Shown one piece after another: positions 1 to 8,808 of a stretch of DNA of 64,000 nucleotides (position 1 is its first letter; every line of letters begins with the position of its first letter). The stretch covers positions 1 through 64,000 of the forward strand of contig DATDJI010000023.1 in assembly GCA_036520615.1 (NCBI GenBank), in the 5' to 3' direction. Position numbers and translations under genes: made by a program. Source of the stretch: CAMCXE01 sp036520615. GTDB taxonomy: Bacteria; Pseudomonadota; Gammaproteobacteria; Pseudomonadales; Cellvibrionaceae. Below the pieces are notes generated by a model. The model was not told the origin of the DNA and ran no database searches. It saw only the letters and a program-made list of their open reading frames with translations.

Positions 1-253
1 AATGAAAACATTGCTTCGGGTGCTAACCGACACGGCGCTGCTAGCAATTTTACAGGGGCGTTCAGCACCTACAAATAAGGAAGCGATAGAAAGAGAATAA
101 AAAATTTGAATTTAAAAGCGGTGGCTAATAAATTCAAAGCAATATAGAAGCCCTGTAAACATATTCTCTGCTGCGGATTGTCCAGCAGATATACGACGAC
201 ACTTCATGCAGACAAAAATGCTGCGGATTGCCGGTTACAATTTGAATTTATAA
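1..253. other. Non-coding left edge downstream of aroK
   Basis: No gene is supported here. aroB would usually follow aroK on the minus strand, but no ORF starts in this stretch. A 12-base word (TGCTGCGGATTG) occurs at about 169 and again at about 220, and AATTTGAATTT occurs near 104 and 240, so some repeat substructure is present. I see no terminator or known RNA. Confidence 0.5.
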
Positions 254-757
254 CTACTTAATAAGCTCCATAATTTGCCCCACCACTCCCTTCGTACCTT
301 TTATATCAGTAGTAATAACATAATCCGCTACCGACCGATAAAGCGGGTCGCGCAGGGTAATTAATTCTTCAATTCGTTTACGTGGGTTATCGACCTGCAA
401 AAGCGGTCGCTTTTTATCACGGCTAGTTCGAGCAACAAGCTGGTCAACAGAAGCCGTTAAAAAAAATACTGTGCCCAAAGCCTTCAATAGAGGGATATTT
501 TGAGGAGTGACCACAATACCGCCACCAGTAGCAATCACAGCGGATTTTCGCTCTTGTAATTCAATCAACGCTTGAGATTCTCGCAAACGAAATCCAGCTT
601 CCCCCTCTACATCGAATATCCACGGGATATTGGCTCCGCAGCGCTCTTCAATAAGCGCATCAGTATCTAAAAACTGAAAGCCCAATCGGGCCGAGAGAAG
701 CCGACCAACAGTCGACTTTCCCACCCCCATTGGGCCTATAAGAACTATATTGTGCAC
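254..757 (-). CDS. aroK: Shikimate kinase
   Basis: Shikimate kinase phosphorylates shikimate with ATP to give shikimate 3-phosphate, in the cytosolic pathway to chorismate. The 167-residue length is normal for AroK. The Walker A loop GPMGVGKS is at residues 8-15, the shikimate-binding DTD is at 31-33, and a GGG motif lies near residue 77. It is the last gene of the minus-strand pilMNOPQ-aroK run, starting 6 nt after the pilQ stop, so it is probably cotranscribed with the pilus genes. aroB, which commonly follows, is not within the 253 bases available. Identity is secure. Confidence 0.97.
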   Translation of the reverse strand: MHNIVLIGPMGVGKSTVGRLLSARLGFQFLDTDALIEERCGANIPWIFDVEGEAGFRLRESQALIELQERKSAVIATGGGIVVTPQNIPLLKALGTVFFLTASVDQLVARTSRDKKRPLLQVDNPRKRIEELITLRDPLYRSVADYVITTDIKGTKGVVGQIMELIK

Positions 758-763
758 GCAGAA

Positions 764-2866
764 CTAATTAGTCAAGGTAGGTGACATAATTCTTGGGGTA
801 ATAAAAATAATTAACTCACGTTTTGTATCACTATCTTTATTACGGCGGAATAGACGCCCAACGATTGGTACATCTCCTAACAGCGGTACTTTAGAAACAC
901 CTTTTACTTTATTAGTTTGGAAAATCCCACCCAAAACGACAGTCTGTCCGTCAGCTACCAATACCTGAGTATTAAGCTCGGTGACATCAATGGTAGGCAC
1001 GTTAGTCGCCGACACAACCTTACCCAAGGAGTCTTGGTTGATTTTAAGCGTCATAATAATATTGTCATCAGGCGTAATTTGAGGGGTTACATCCAACTTC
1101 AACACCGCTTCTTTAAAAGCTGTCGTAGTTGCACCACTCGCACTTGCCTCTTGATAAGGAATTTGCGTACCGTTTTCAATACTGGCTTGCTGTTTATCAC
1201 CGGTAATAACTTTCGGCTGACTAACAATTTCGCCGAACCCAGAATCTTCAAGCGCCGACAACTCAAGCCCAAGGTTTATATTTTTACCTATAACACTCCA
1301 GGTCAAAGCGCCGAACGGATCGGTAACATTCAATGTAGTCGCCTGATCAAAAGCGTTGCCGGCAGCACTGCCGCGCAAGTTATGGGTATTACCTTGCTGA
1401 GTAGTCGAGGTAAGATTTGTCGAGATTCTTGTACCTAATTCTTTTCGGAACTCGTTGTTTGCTATAACGATTCGAGCTTCAATCATCACCTGACGAATAG
1501 GGATATCGACTTGATCAATAACTTTACGAAACTCAAGAATTTTATCCTCTGTATCGGTCAAAATAATCGAATTGGTACGCTCATCAACTATGGCTGAACC
1601 GCGATCAGAAAGAATACTTGTAGTTGAATTTCGCTGCGATCCGTTTCCACCACTGCCACTGCCACTGCCACTGCCACTTTGACCTTCCGGCATAAACAAT
1701 TCGAACAGTGCACGAGCATTCGCATAGCGAACGCGGATATATTCAGTTTTAAGGGGTGCCAATTCTTGTAATTGTTTTTGTGTCGCCAATTCCTGACGCT
1801 CGCGTTCTGCGATCTCTGCAGCAGGAGCGACCATCAACACGTTGCCAACTTGACGCTTATCCAAACCTTTGGTTTTGAGCACCAGTTCTAACGCCTGATC
1901 CCAAGGCACATTGTCCAATCGCAAAGTAATACTTCCTTTTACGGTATCGCTAGCCACGAGATTTAAATCGGTGAAATCTGCAATCAGCTGTAAAACAGAC
2001 CGCACTTCAATATTTTGGAAATTCAGCGATAATTTTTCACCGGTAAAAGCAAATTTTTCTTTTTTCTCAGCAATCTGCGTTTTAGTCAAGGGTTTAACAC
2101 TTATTACATACTGGTTATCCGCTTGATATGCTAGATAATCGTAATCGCCGCTGGCACTGATAGTAATCACTGATCTGAGATTATTAGTATTAGCCCCAAC
2201 AATTTTTACCGGCGTAGCAAAATCTGCCACATCCAATTTTCGACGTAACTCTGCTGGCAAGTCAGTCTGCATAAAACTGACTTCAATACCGCCCGCTACT
2301 TCTTCGACATCAACATTCACGCCAGGATTAGTTAGGTTAATAATTACCTTACCTTCTCCTGCGTCGCCGCGACGGAAATCTATATTAGTAATTGCTGAGG
2401 TAGTTTTATCAAAATTATTTTTCGCCTTGCCCAACCCCTGGGGTACTAACGAAGGCTGAGCTTTAACTTTCGACTCACCTTTTACTGAAGCGCTGCCAAC
2501 TTCGAGAATGACATCATTCCCTTCCTGACGAGTTACATAGGGTGAAAGTGCATTCATATTAACGATTAAGCGGGTGCGATTTCCGCCCGAAACCACTACA
2601 GCACTACTAACGTTACCCACTCCCATCGGAAATTTTTTCTGAGCCAGTGAATTATCTACATTGGGGAAATCCAATACAATTCGCGCTGGTTGCTCTATCG
2701 TATATCCCTTAGGAGCCTCAGTAGCAGAATCGAAAGTCAGCCGAATCTCGACTTTATCTCCAGGCGCTTCGGCAAATTTAACATTGGTTAATTGGCTGGC
2801 AAATGCGGAGCTTGCCAACACGATGCCGCCTAAAAAGGTGGCTATATTTTTATAATAGGACGACAT
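764..2866 (-). CDS. pilQ: Type IV pilus secretin PilQ
   Basis: PilQ forms the outer-membrane secretin pore through which the type IV pilus passes. The 700-residue protein begins with a signal peptide ending near AFA-SQ (residues about 22-25). AMIN-type beta domains occupy roughly 26-260, a secretin/TonB short N-terminal domain (LSLNFQNIEVRSVL) starts near 278, and the secretin domain carries the signature VPLLGDVPIVGRLF near 659-672. A Gly/Ser-rich stretch at about 396-408 is encoded by tandem CACTGC hexamers (minus-strand gene, plus-strand spelling). It lies 5 nt downstream of pilP and 6 nt upstream of aroK. Length and domain order are typical. Confidence 0.97.
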   Translation of the reverse strand: MSSYYKNIATFLGGIVLASSAFASQLTNVKFAEAPGDKVEIRLTFDSATEAPKGYTIEQPARIVLDFPNVDNSLAQKKFPMGVGNVSSAVVVSGGNRTRLIVNMNALSPYVTRQEGNDVILEVGSASVKGESKVKAQPSLVPQGLGKAKNNFDKTTSAITNIDFRRGDAGEGKVIINLTNPGVNVDVEEVAGGIEVSFMQTDLPAELRRKLDVADFATPVKIVGANTNNLRSVITISASGDYDYLAYQADNQYVISVKPLTKTQIAEKKEKFAFTGEKLSLNFQNIEVRSVLQLIADFTDLNLVASDTVKGSITLRLDNVPWDQALELVLKTKGLDKRQVGNVLMVAPAAEIAERERQELATQKQLQELAPLKTEYIRVRYANARALFELFMPEGQSGSGSGSGSGGNGSQRNSTTSILSDRGSAIVDERTNSIILTDTEDKILEFRKVIDQVDIPIRQVMIEARIVIANNEFRKELGTRISTNLTSTTQQGNTHNLRGSAAGNAFDQATTLNVTDPFGALTWSVIGKNINLGLELSALEDSGFGEIVSQPKVITGDKQQASIENGTQIPYQEASASGATTTAFKEAVLKLDVTPQITPDDNIIMTLKINQDSLGKVVSATNVPTIDVTELNTQVLVADGQTVVLGGIFQTNKVKGVSKVPLLGDVPIVGRLFRRNKDSDTKRELIIFITPRIMSPTLTN

Positions 2867-2871
2867 GCCAA

Positions 2872-3405
2872 TTATTCCTTCTCAGATAATTTAATAGTTC
2901 GTGGACGCTGAACCCAGCCACCCAAACCATCGGAAACAATTTCCAGCAGATCCAATTGGTCTGCCGTCACTGAGATGATTTTCCCGTGATTTTTACCCAT
3001 ATAGTTACCCAGCGTCACCCTATGGATTCCTCCCACCCCGTCCTTCATTAAAGCCCAAAGACTTCCCTTTTGTTCCATCATACCAACCATCGCAAGCTCA
3101 TCAAGGTTGAATGACTCTAAAAATTCTTTTTCGCGACTGTTGTCCGGTTTAATATCCGGATTGCGAATTCCGACAACTGCTTTTACTTCCACAGGCTGAT
3201 CAAAAGGACTGCGTAAAGCAGTGGCACCATAAATAAACGCATCGTAAGTACGTACCGGAGGAAGCGGTTCAATCGTGCCTTGAGGGCGTGCTCTTACTTC
3301 AGCAATGTGGGCTTTCAAGTCGGCATGGTCATCTTGGAAAAAACATCCACTTAAACTCACCACACTTAATAACATCATTACAGAACGAATAATTCTCTCA
3401 GTCAT
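2872..3405 (-). CDS. pilP: Type IV pilus inner-membrane lipoprotein PilP
   Basis: PilP is the lipoprotein that links the inner-membrane PilM-N-O subcomplex to the PilQ secretin. The 177-residue product has a lipoprotein signal peptide with lipobox LSGC (Cys21). A PilP beta domain follows, including an RSPFDQP-type segment about one third in and a GKIISV/LLEIVSDGLGGW C-terminal part. It sits between pilO (2 nt gap) and pilQ (5 nt gap) in the canonical order. Identity rests on the lipobox, size and position, and is secure. Confidence 0.95.
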   Translation of the reverse strand: MTERIIRSVMMLLSVVSLSGCFFQDDHADLKAHIAEVRARPQGTIEPLPPVRTYDAFIYGATALRSPFDQPVEVKAVVGIRNPDIKPDNSREKEFLESFNLDELAMVGMMEQKGSLWALMKDGVGGIHRVTLGNYMGKNHGKIISVTADQLDLLEIVSDGLGGWVQRPRTIKLSEKE

Positions 3406-3407
3406 AA

Positions 3408-4025
3408 CTATTCACCCTGATTGCGATAACGATAGGTCTTTGCCTGAATTTCCATGACCAAAGCACTGCTGGAATCCTTTTTTCGCGATATTGAAAAATT
3501 ATGCAGGGTTACAATTCTCGGCATACCGGCAATGCCACTGACAAATGATCCAAACTCGTGGTATCCGCCAGTTACTTTTATATCAATCGGTAATTCAACA
3601 TAAAATTCAGCAGGCTTCTCTGGCTGCAACGTAATGCTGTCAATAACTAAACGGCTGCCAACGCCTTTTTCATCTATGTCCTCTAACAAACCTGGCACTT
3701 CGGTATCGTTGGGAAGTTGCTTTTTAAGCGCTTCAAAACTTTCTTCCATTTCAGCAATTTGTTGACGGTATTTTTCCAAGTTAGAAGCTTCAAACGCTTT
3801 TTTCTGAAAAGTCTCTTTAAGGCTTACCTCTTTGCGCACCTCGTCTTCAAGCTGCAGCTGCTTATCTTTAACTACTAAAAAATACGCTGCGGCCACAATA
3901 GCGCCACCAGCCAAGAGAGCCAAAAAGCTGCGCGCGGGCCAGGGCCATACGCCTACACGCTCCCAGTTGATTTCCGATGGTTCAATGGATTTAAGCTGCT
4001 CTATATACTCGCGAATATCAGCCAT
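3408..4025 (-). CDS. pilO: Type IV pilus inner-membrane protein PilO
   Basis: PilO pairs with PilN in the periplasm to align the pilus assembly platform. The 205-residue protein has a short cytoplasmic N-terminus with WERVGVWPWPARS, one membrane helix at about 32-51, a coiled coil at about 55-100, and a ferredoxin-like periplasmic domain. The start overlaps the pilN stop by 8 nt, which suggests translational coupling. Length and topology match the family. Confidence 0.95.
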   Translation of the reverse strand: MADIREYIEQLKSIEPSEINWERVGVWPWPARSFLALLAGGAIVAAAYFLVVKDKQLQLEDEVRKEVSLKETFQKKAFEASNLEKYRQQIAEMEESFEALKKQLPNDTEVPGLLEDIDEKGVGSRLVIDSITLQPEKPAEFYVELPIDIKVTGGYHEFGSFVSGIAGMPRIVTLHNFSISRKKDSSSALVMEIQAKTYRYRNQGE

Positions 4026-4608
4026 TGCCGCCCCCTTTAGGTTTCACGTCTTTTTCATCTTTTTCAGCAGGCAGGACTGTTTTAAGTTGCAAAGAAAACT
4101 TCGCAGCCTGCTCACCAAATTTTGGATCGTTGGTAACAGACTTAAGGTTGGGTTCGGCAAACCAAGGTGAATCATCTAATTGACGCATAAATGCCGAGAC
4201 TCGGTTGGCCGACTCGGTTATTCCATCAATTGAGAGCATATCGCCATTTTTAACTAAGGCAGTTAAAAACACACCATCAGGAATCGCACGCACAAGTTCG
4301 TCAAAAAAACGTACGACCGTCGGACGCGTACCCTGCAGATCCTGAATCACCTTCATACGCGCGATTAATTCGCTACGTTTTTTCTTTAATTCTTGAATTT
4401 CTTTAACCTGAGCATCGAGCAGAACAATTTCATCTTCAAGTAATTTATTACGCTGTTTTTGATTGTCAATTGCGCTGTCTACACTGGTAATCCAGACGTA
4501 GGAACAAAGCCCAACCAACATACAGAACCCAAAAATCTGCGTAATAAATTCTTTTTTCTTTTCTTGGCGATATTCTTCTCGCCAAGGCAATAGATTTATT
4601 TTAGCCAT
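4018..4608 (-). CDS. pilN: Type IV pilus assembly protein PilN
   Basis: PilN binds cytoplasmic PilM through its extreme N-terminus and pairs with PilO. I place the start at the ATG giving MAKINLLPWR, the conserved PilM-binding motif. A GAGGAG ribosome-binding site lies 11 nt upstream of this ATG, whereas an in-frame TTG three codons earlier would sit only 2 nt from it. One membrane helix is at about 24-43, followed by a coiled coil and the periplasmic domain. It overlaps pilM by 8 nt and pilO by 8 nt. Length is about 196 residues. Confidence 0.95.
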   Translation of the reverse strand: MAKINLLPWREEYRQEKKKEFITQIFGFCMLVGLCSYVWITSVDSAIDNQKQRNKLLEDEIVLLDAQVKEIQELKKKRSELIARMKVIQDLQGTRPTVVRFFDELVRAIPDGVFLTALVKNGDMLSIDGITESANRVSAFMRQLDDSPWFAEPNLKSVTNDPKFGEQAAKFSLQLKTVLPAEKDEKDVKPKGGGNG

Positions 4609-5677
4609 CGAGATCAAAACTCCTCAGGGCAAGACCGGTTGCGATCATTAAGGCAGGGGCGTCGTTAGCAAGCGCCGTAGAGTTAACCCTAGAAGCTACG
4701 GACATATTCGCAAACGGGTTGGCAACCGTTACCGACGTGCCTAATTTTGCTTCTATAACTTCGGCAAGCCCTCGCATTGATGAAACGCCGCCTGCCAAAA
4801 CTATATGGTCCACATCATTGTATTGGGTAGACGAAAAGAAAAACTGCAAGGATCGCGTAACCTGTTGCACTACGGATTCCTTAAAGGGCTCTAAAACTTC
4901 CGGTCCGTAATCATCTGGCAAACCACCTTGTTTTTTCGCAAGACCCGCCTCCTCTTCTGAAAGACCGTAGCGGCGCTGAATTTCTTCCGTTAATTGTCGG
5001 CCACCGAATAACTGTTCTCGTGTGTAAATGGTTTTGCCATCCACCAATACACTTAGTGTTGTCATAGTCGAACCGATATCGACTATCGCTACCACTTGAT
5101 CCTGTTGATCATCCAATTGCTCGCGAATTAAGCGAAACGCTCGCTCCATCGTATAGGCTTCAACATCTACTACTTTGGCTCGCAAGTCGGCAAGCTGCAG
5201 AACAGTGGAACGAGCTTCCACATTTTCACGTCTACATGCAGCCAAAAGGACTTCCACCTGATTGGGATTGCGCGCTGAAGGACCCTGCACGTCAAAATCT
5301 AATGCAACTTCATCAAGCGGGAACGGGATATATTGATCAGCTTCGATCGAGATTTGCAGCTCCATAGCGTCTTCGGATAGGCCACTAGGCATCTCGATTA
5401 ATTTTGTAATGACCGAGGACCCCGCCACAGCAACCGCGCAGTCTTTAACTTTAGTGCGGCACTGCGTGATGGTTGCTTTAATAACCTGCGCTACGGCTTC
5501 AGGGTCGTTAATATTTTTCTCCACCACTGCGTTAGGCGGGAGAGGCCTAACAGAGTAGTTCTCAACACGAAACGAATCTCCGTGCCGACTCAATTCCAAC
5601 AGCTTGATGGTAGTGGAGCTAATGTCCAGGCCAAGCATGGGTTTTGTCTTCTTATCGAAAAAACTTAGAAAGCTCAT
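4601..5677 (-). CDS. pilM: Type IV pilus actin-like ATPase PilM
   Basis: PilM is a cytoplasmic actin-fold protein that binds PilN and couples the PilB/PilT motors to the membrane platform. The 358-residue product has the N-terminal phosphate-1 motif LGLDISSTTIKLLEL (15-29), a phosphate-2-like VAIVDIGSTMTTLSV stretch, and a VLAGGVSSMRGL adenosine motif near the C-terminus. It is the first gene of pilMNOPQ-aroK and is divergent from mrcA across a 151 bp shared promoter region, the usual arrangement in Pseudomonas-like genomes. Confidence 0.96.
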   Translation of the reverse strand: MSFLSFFDKKTKPMLGLDISSTTIKLLELSRHGDSFRVENYSVRPLPPNAVVEKNINDPEAVAQVIKATITQCRTKVKDCAVAVAGSSVITKLIEMPSGLSEDAMELQISIEADQYIPFPLDEVALDFDVQGPSARNPNQVEVLLAACRRENVEARSTVLQLADLRAKVVDVEAYTMERAFRLIREQLDDQQDQVVAIVDIGSTMTTLSVLVDGKTIYTREQLFGGRQLTEEIQRRYGLSEEEAGLAKKQGGLPDDYGPEVLEPFKESVVQQVTRSLQFFFSSTQYNDVDHIVLAGGVSSMRGLAEVIEAKLGTSVTVANPFANMSVASRVNSTALANDAPALMIATGLALRSFDLDG

Positions 5678-5775
5678 TTTTCTATCTTTATCCGCTACTT
5701 AGCTCAGGTTCATGTTATAGCACTTTAACTTAGAGCCGCAACACGCTATCTCGTAGGTAAAGTGTGAAAATCCAC

Positions 5776-5781
5776 TATAAT
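5776..5781 (+). promoter_or_regulatory. Possible -10 box for mrcA
   Basis: TATAAT lies 47 nt upstream of the mrcA ATG in the divergent pilM/mrcA region. No good -35 hexamer sits 16-18 bp upstream (GTAGGT at 5753), so only the -10 element is supported. Confidence 0.3.
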
Positions 5782-5828
5782 GCCGCTCCCAATAGGGCCC
5801 ACCTCACAAAACCTTAAGACTGCCTCGA

Positions 5829-8234
5829 ATGCGTTCAGCCATTAGATTTTTTACTACTTTATTCTGGATGACTATAGCAGCTTTTAGCTCTATAGCACTA
5901 AGCCTAATCGGCATTTACTTGTACTTAAGCCCCGGCTTACCTTCAATCGAAACTCTTAAAGACACACGCCTGCAAACTCCGTTACGGGTTTACTCCAGCG
6001 ATAATAAACTTATAGGCGAGTTTGGCGAAAAACGCCGGATGCCGATCAAGTTCTCAGACATACCTCACAGCTATATCGACGCTCTACTCTCAGCGGAGGA
6101 CGACCAGTTTTTTACTCATAAAGGAGTGTCTATCAAAGGATTGGTCCGCGCATCGTCACAACTGGCCATGTCCGGTGATATTCATTCCGGTGGCTCAACG
6201 ATCACTATGCAAGTTGCACGCAACTTTTTTCTCAGTAACAAACAAACTTTTAAACGAAAATTTAATGAAATTCTCTTGGCTTTGCGCATAGAACGCGAAT
6301 TAAACAAAGAGGAAATACTTGAGCTGTACGTTAATGTTATTTTTCTTGGTAACCGCGCTTACGGTATACAAGCCGCAGCACAAGTGTATTTCGGTAAATC
6401 TCTAAACGACTTAACCCTTGCAGAATTAGCGATTCTTGCAAGCCTGCCCAAAGCGCCTTCGACAATAAACCCTATTGCCAATCCAATTCGAGCCCGTGAA
6501 CGCCGTGACTGGATACTCGGCCGCATGCACGAACTGGGAAAAATCGATGCTCAAACTATGGAATTGGCACAAAAAGAACCGGTAAAAGCAGAATTTCACG
6601 GCGCCAATATCGAATTTGAAGCACCCTATATTGCTGAAATGGCGCGCCGAGAGGCGGTAAATCTATTTGGTAACAAGGCCTACACCGAAGGTTACAGAGT
6701 TTATACAACGATCAGCAGCCGTTTTCAAACCTTTGCTCAAGAAGCTGTGATAGATGGCCTGTTTGACTACGATAATCGCCACGGATACCGCGGCCCCGAG
6801 CAATCGTTTGCCGCAAAAAATGCATCAGCGGCTCAAAAGCTTGGCCCGCCGGATGCCAACACCCTGGCCAATTGGTTAGGTGCTTTAGAGAAAATTCCTA
6901 CCCTTGCACACTGCTTACCCGCAGTGGTCACATTAGTGGGGGAAACCAAAATTAAAGCCACGCTTGCCGAGGGTAAAGAAATTACTCTCGCGTGGGAGCA
7001 AGGATTATCTAAAGCGGCTCCTTACCTGAATGAAAATGCCGTGGGTGCTTACCCCAAATCAGCTAAGGATTTATTTAAAACAGGCGACGTAATTCGAGTG
7101 CTAGTGAAGGACGATACATACACGCTCGCTCAGATACCCAATGCTCAAGCAGCTTTTGTCGCTATAGATTCTAATTCCGGCGCGGTGCTGGCCCTAGTGG
7201 GAGGAATCGATTTTGCGCAGAGCAGCTTTAACCGTGCAACTCAAGCCAAAAGACTTGCCGGATCGAACTTTAAACCCTTCTTTTATACTGCGGCGCTGGA
7301 AAACGGTTATACGCCTGCAACGATCATTAACGATGCTCCAATTGTTTTTGAAACTGATAATCCGGACGAAGCCTGGCGCCCTGAAAACTCAGGAGGAAAA
7401 TTTATGGGCCCAATTCCGTTGCGTAAAGCGTTGTATTTATCGCGCAATCTTGTCTCGATACGCATTTTACAAAGCCTGGGTTTGGATAAAGCCTTAGAAC
7501 ACATAGATCGCTTTGGCATCGACAAAAATAAGGTACCGCGTAACCTATCCATTGCATTAGGCACTCACGCTATGAGCCCTTTAGAGGTTGTGCAGGGCTA
7601 TAGCGTGTTTGCTAACGGCGGATTTAAGGTCGAGCCTTATTTTATATCTCACGTTGACGACTCTGACGGGCACACAGTGCATCAAACTCGGCATTACGCT
7701 GTATGTGTAGATTGCGATGGAAAAAAAATGGCGAAGAATGTCACTACGGCACCGCGCGTTATTGATGAGCAAACTGCTTTTATTATGGATTCCATTCTTA
7801 AAGACGTAGTGCGCAAAGGTACTGCCACTGCAGCTAAAAAACTCGCCAGAAACGATATCGCAGGAAAAACAGGCACGACCAATGGCCCGACCGATGTGTG
7901 GTTCTCCGGTTACAGTGGCAATATAACCGGTACTGCGTGGATAGGCTTTGACCAAAACACAAACCTAGGCCGTAAAGAATTTGGCGGTACAGCTGCGTTA
8001 CCTATTTGGATCTCGTTTATGCAACAAGCGCTTGAGGGGCAGCCGGAGGTGATTCGTCCGCAACCTGCAGGTTTGGTAACAATTAAAATTAATCCCGACA
8101 CAGGTAATCGCGCAGAACCCGGTGAGCCTGATGCGGTGTTTGAATACTTCAAAGCAGGTGAGGGTCCAGAAGAAAATCCCAATAGCGATTCTTTCTCTAA
8201 CCCTCAACAGGCCTTGCCTGATGATTTGTTTTAA
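5829..8234 (+). CDS. mrcA: Penicillin-binding protein 1A, bifunctional
   Basis: A class A penicillin-binding protein that polymerises and crosslinks peptidoglycan from the inner membrane. The 801-residue protein has an N-terminal membrane helix (about 9-30). The GT51 glycosyltransferase domain has catalytic Glu90 in SAEDDQF and the GGSTITMQ motif. A PBP1A-type OB insert follows, then the transpeptidase with active-site Ser479 in SNFK, an SRN motif, and KTGT at 680-683. The large insert between the two domains favours PBP1A over PBP1B. It is divergent from pilM, as in Pseudomonas, where it is called ponA. Confidence 0.96.
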   Translation: MRSAIRFFTTLFWMTIAAFSSIALSLIGIYLYLSPGLPSIETLKDTRLQTPLRVYSSDNKLIGEFGEKRRMPIKFSDIPHSYIDALLSAEDDQFFTHKGVSIKGLVRASSQLAMSGDIHSGGSTITMQVARNFFLSNKQTFKRKFNEILLALRIERELNKEEILELYVNVIFLGNRAYGIQAAAQVYFGKSLNDLTLAELAILASLPKAPSTINPIANPIRARERRDWILGRMHELGKIDAQTMELAQKEPVKAEFHGANIEFEAPYIAEMARREAVNLFGNKAYTEGYRVYTTISSRFQTFAQEAVIDGLFDYDNRHGYRGPEQSFAAKNASAAQKLGPPDANTLANWLGALEKIPTLAHCLPAVVTLVGETKIKATLAEGKEITLAWEQGLSKAAPYLNENAVGAYPKSAKDLFKTGDVIRVLVKDDTYTLAQIPNAQAAFVAIDSNSGAVLALVGGIDFAQSSFNRATQAKRLAGSNFKPFFYTAALENGYTPATIINDAPIVFETDNPDEAWRPENSGGKFMGPIPLRKALYLSRNLVSIRILQSLGLDKALEHIDRFGIDKNKVPRNLSIALGTHAMSPLEVVQGYSVFANGGFKVEPYFISHVDDSDGHTVHQTRHYAVCVDCDGKKMAKNVTTAPRVIDEQTAFIMDSILKDVVRKGTATAAKKLARNDIAGKTGTTNGPTDVWFSGYSGNITGTAWIGFDQNTNLGRKEFGGTAALPIWISFMQQALEGQPEVIRPQPAGLVTIKINPDTGNRAEPGEPDAVFEYFKAGEGPEENPNSDSFSNPQQALPDDLF

Positions 8235-8409
8235 TTTTGCAAAGCTCAATCGGATCTATACATGCCATGCTCAGATCAATAAGTCTCTAAACACTTACTG
8301 TAACCGCAGATAATTAAACTTTTGGCTCAGGGCCTTTGAATAAATACCCCAAGGCTCTCCCTTAAGTTTTCAACAATTCTCTAAATTAATGAGTGCAAAC
8401 TTGTGCAAT

Positions 8410-8436
8410 AAAAAAGGCGCCTTAGGCGCCTTTTTT
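8410..8436. terminator. Bidirectional terminator between mrcA and rpmE
   Basis: A perfect 6 bp GC stem (GGCGCC, loop TTA, GGCGCC) is flanked by six A on the left and six T on the right. It lies between the convergent mrcA and rpmE genes and can act as an intrinsic terminator on both strands. Confidence 0.85.
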
Positions 8437-8463
8437 ATATGTTCATTTAGTGCGACGAATTTA

Positions 8464-8673
8464 TTAAGAGCGAATACCAGAAAAACGCTTCTTAAAGCGA
8501 TCGATTCGGCCGCCTACATCAACATTCTTCTGTTTGCCAGTGTAAAAAGGGTGGCACTCAGAGCAAACGTCGATGTGAATTTGTTTGGCCAATGTTGAGC
8601 GGGTGGTAATAACATTGCCGCAGCTGCAGGTTGCAACCATAGGACCGTATTTGGGTTGAATAGCTTCTTGCAT
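8464..8673 (-). CDS. rpmE: Ribosomal protein bL31, zinc-binding form
   Basis: bL31 is a large-subunit ribosomal protein. I start it at the ATG giving MQEAIQPKYG (69 residues), which aligns with the E. coli start. A longer in-frame ORF reaches 8721 but adds 16 residues unlike the family. An AGG ribosome-binding site precedes the chosen ATG. The C-S-C-G motif and later CSECHPF supply the zinc cysteines, so this is the Zn-containing (C+) paralogue. It ends GRIDRFKKRF, as expected. It is divergent from priA. Confidence 0.96.
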   Translation of the reverse strand: MQEAIQPKYGPMVATCSCGNVITTRSTLAKQIHIDVCSECHPFYTGKQKNVDVGGRIDRFKKRFSGIRS

Positions 8674-8808
8674 AGAGACCTCGATGTGTGCCGCCACTCG
8701 AACTTGTGCCGAGCACCGCACAGCCGTTATTGTGGGTGAAGAAAAAGAGCGCGCATACTATTAATAAAGCTTACGCTGCGCAAGCATTAACCGACCAAAT
8801 TAGATTCC

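Noticed and set aside
1651..1674. Short direct repeats as a CRISPR array
   Set aside because: Contiguous hexamers inside pilQ without spacers; no cas genes in the window.
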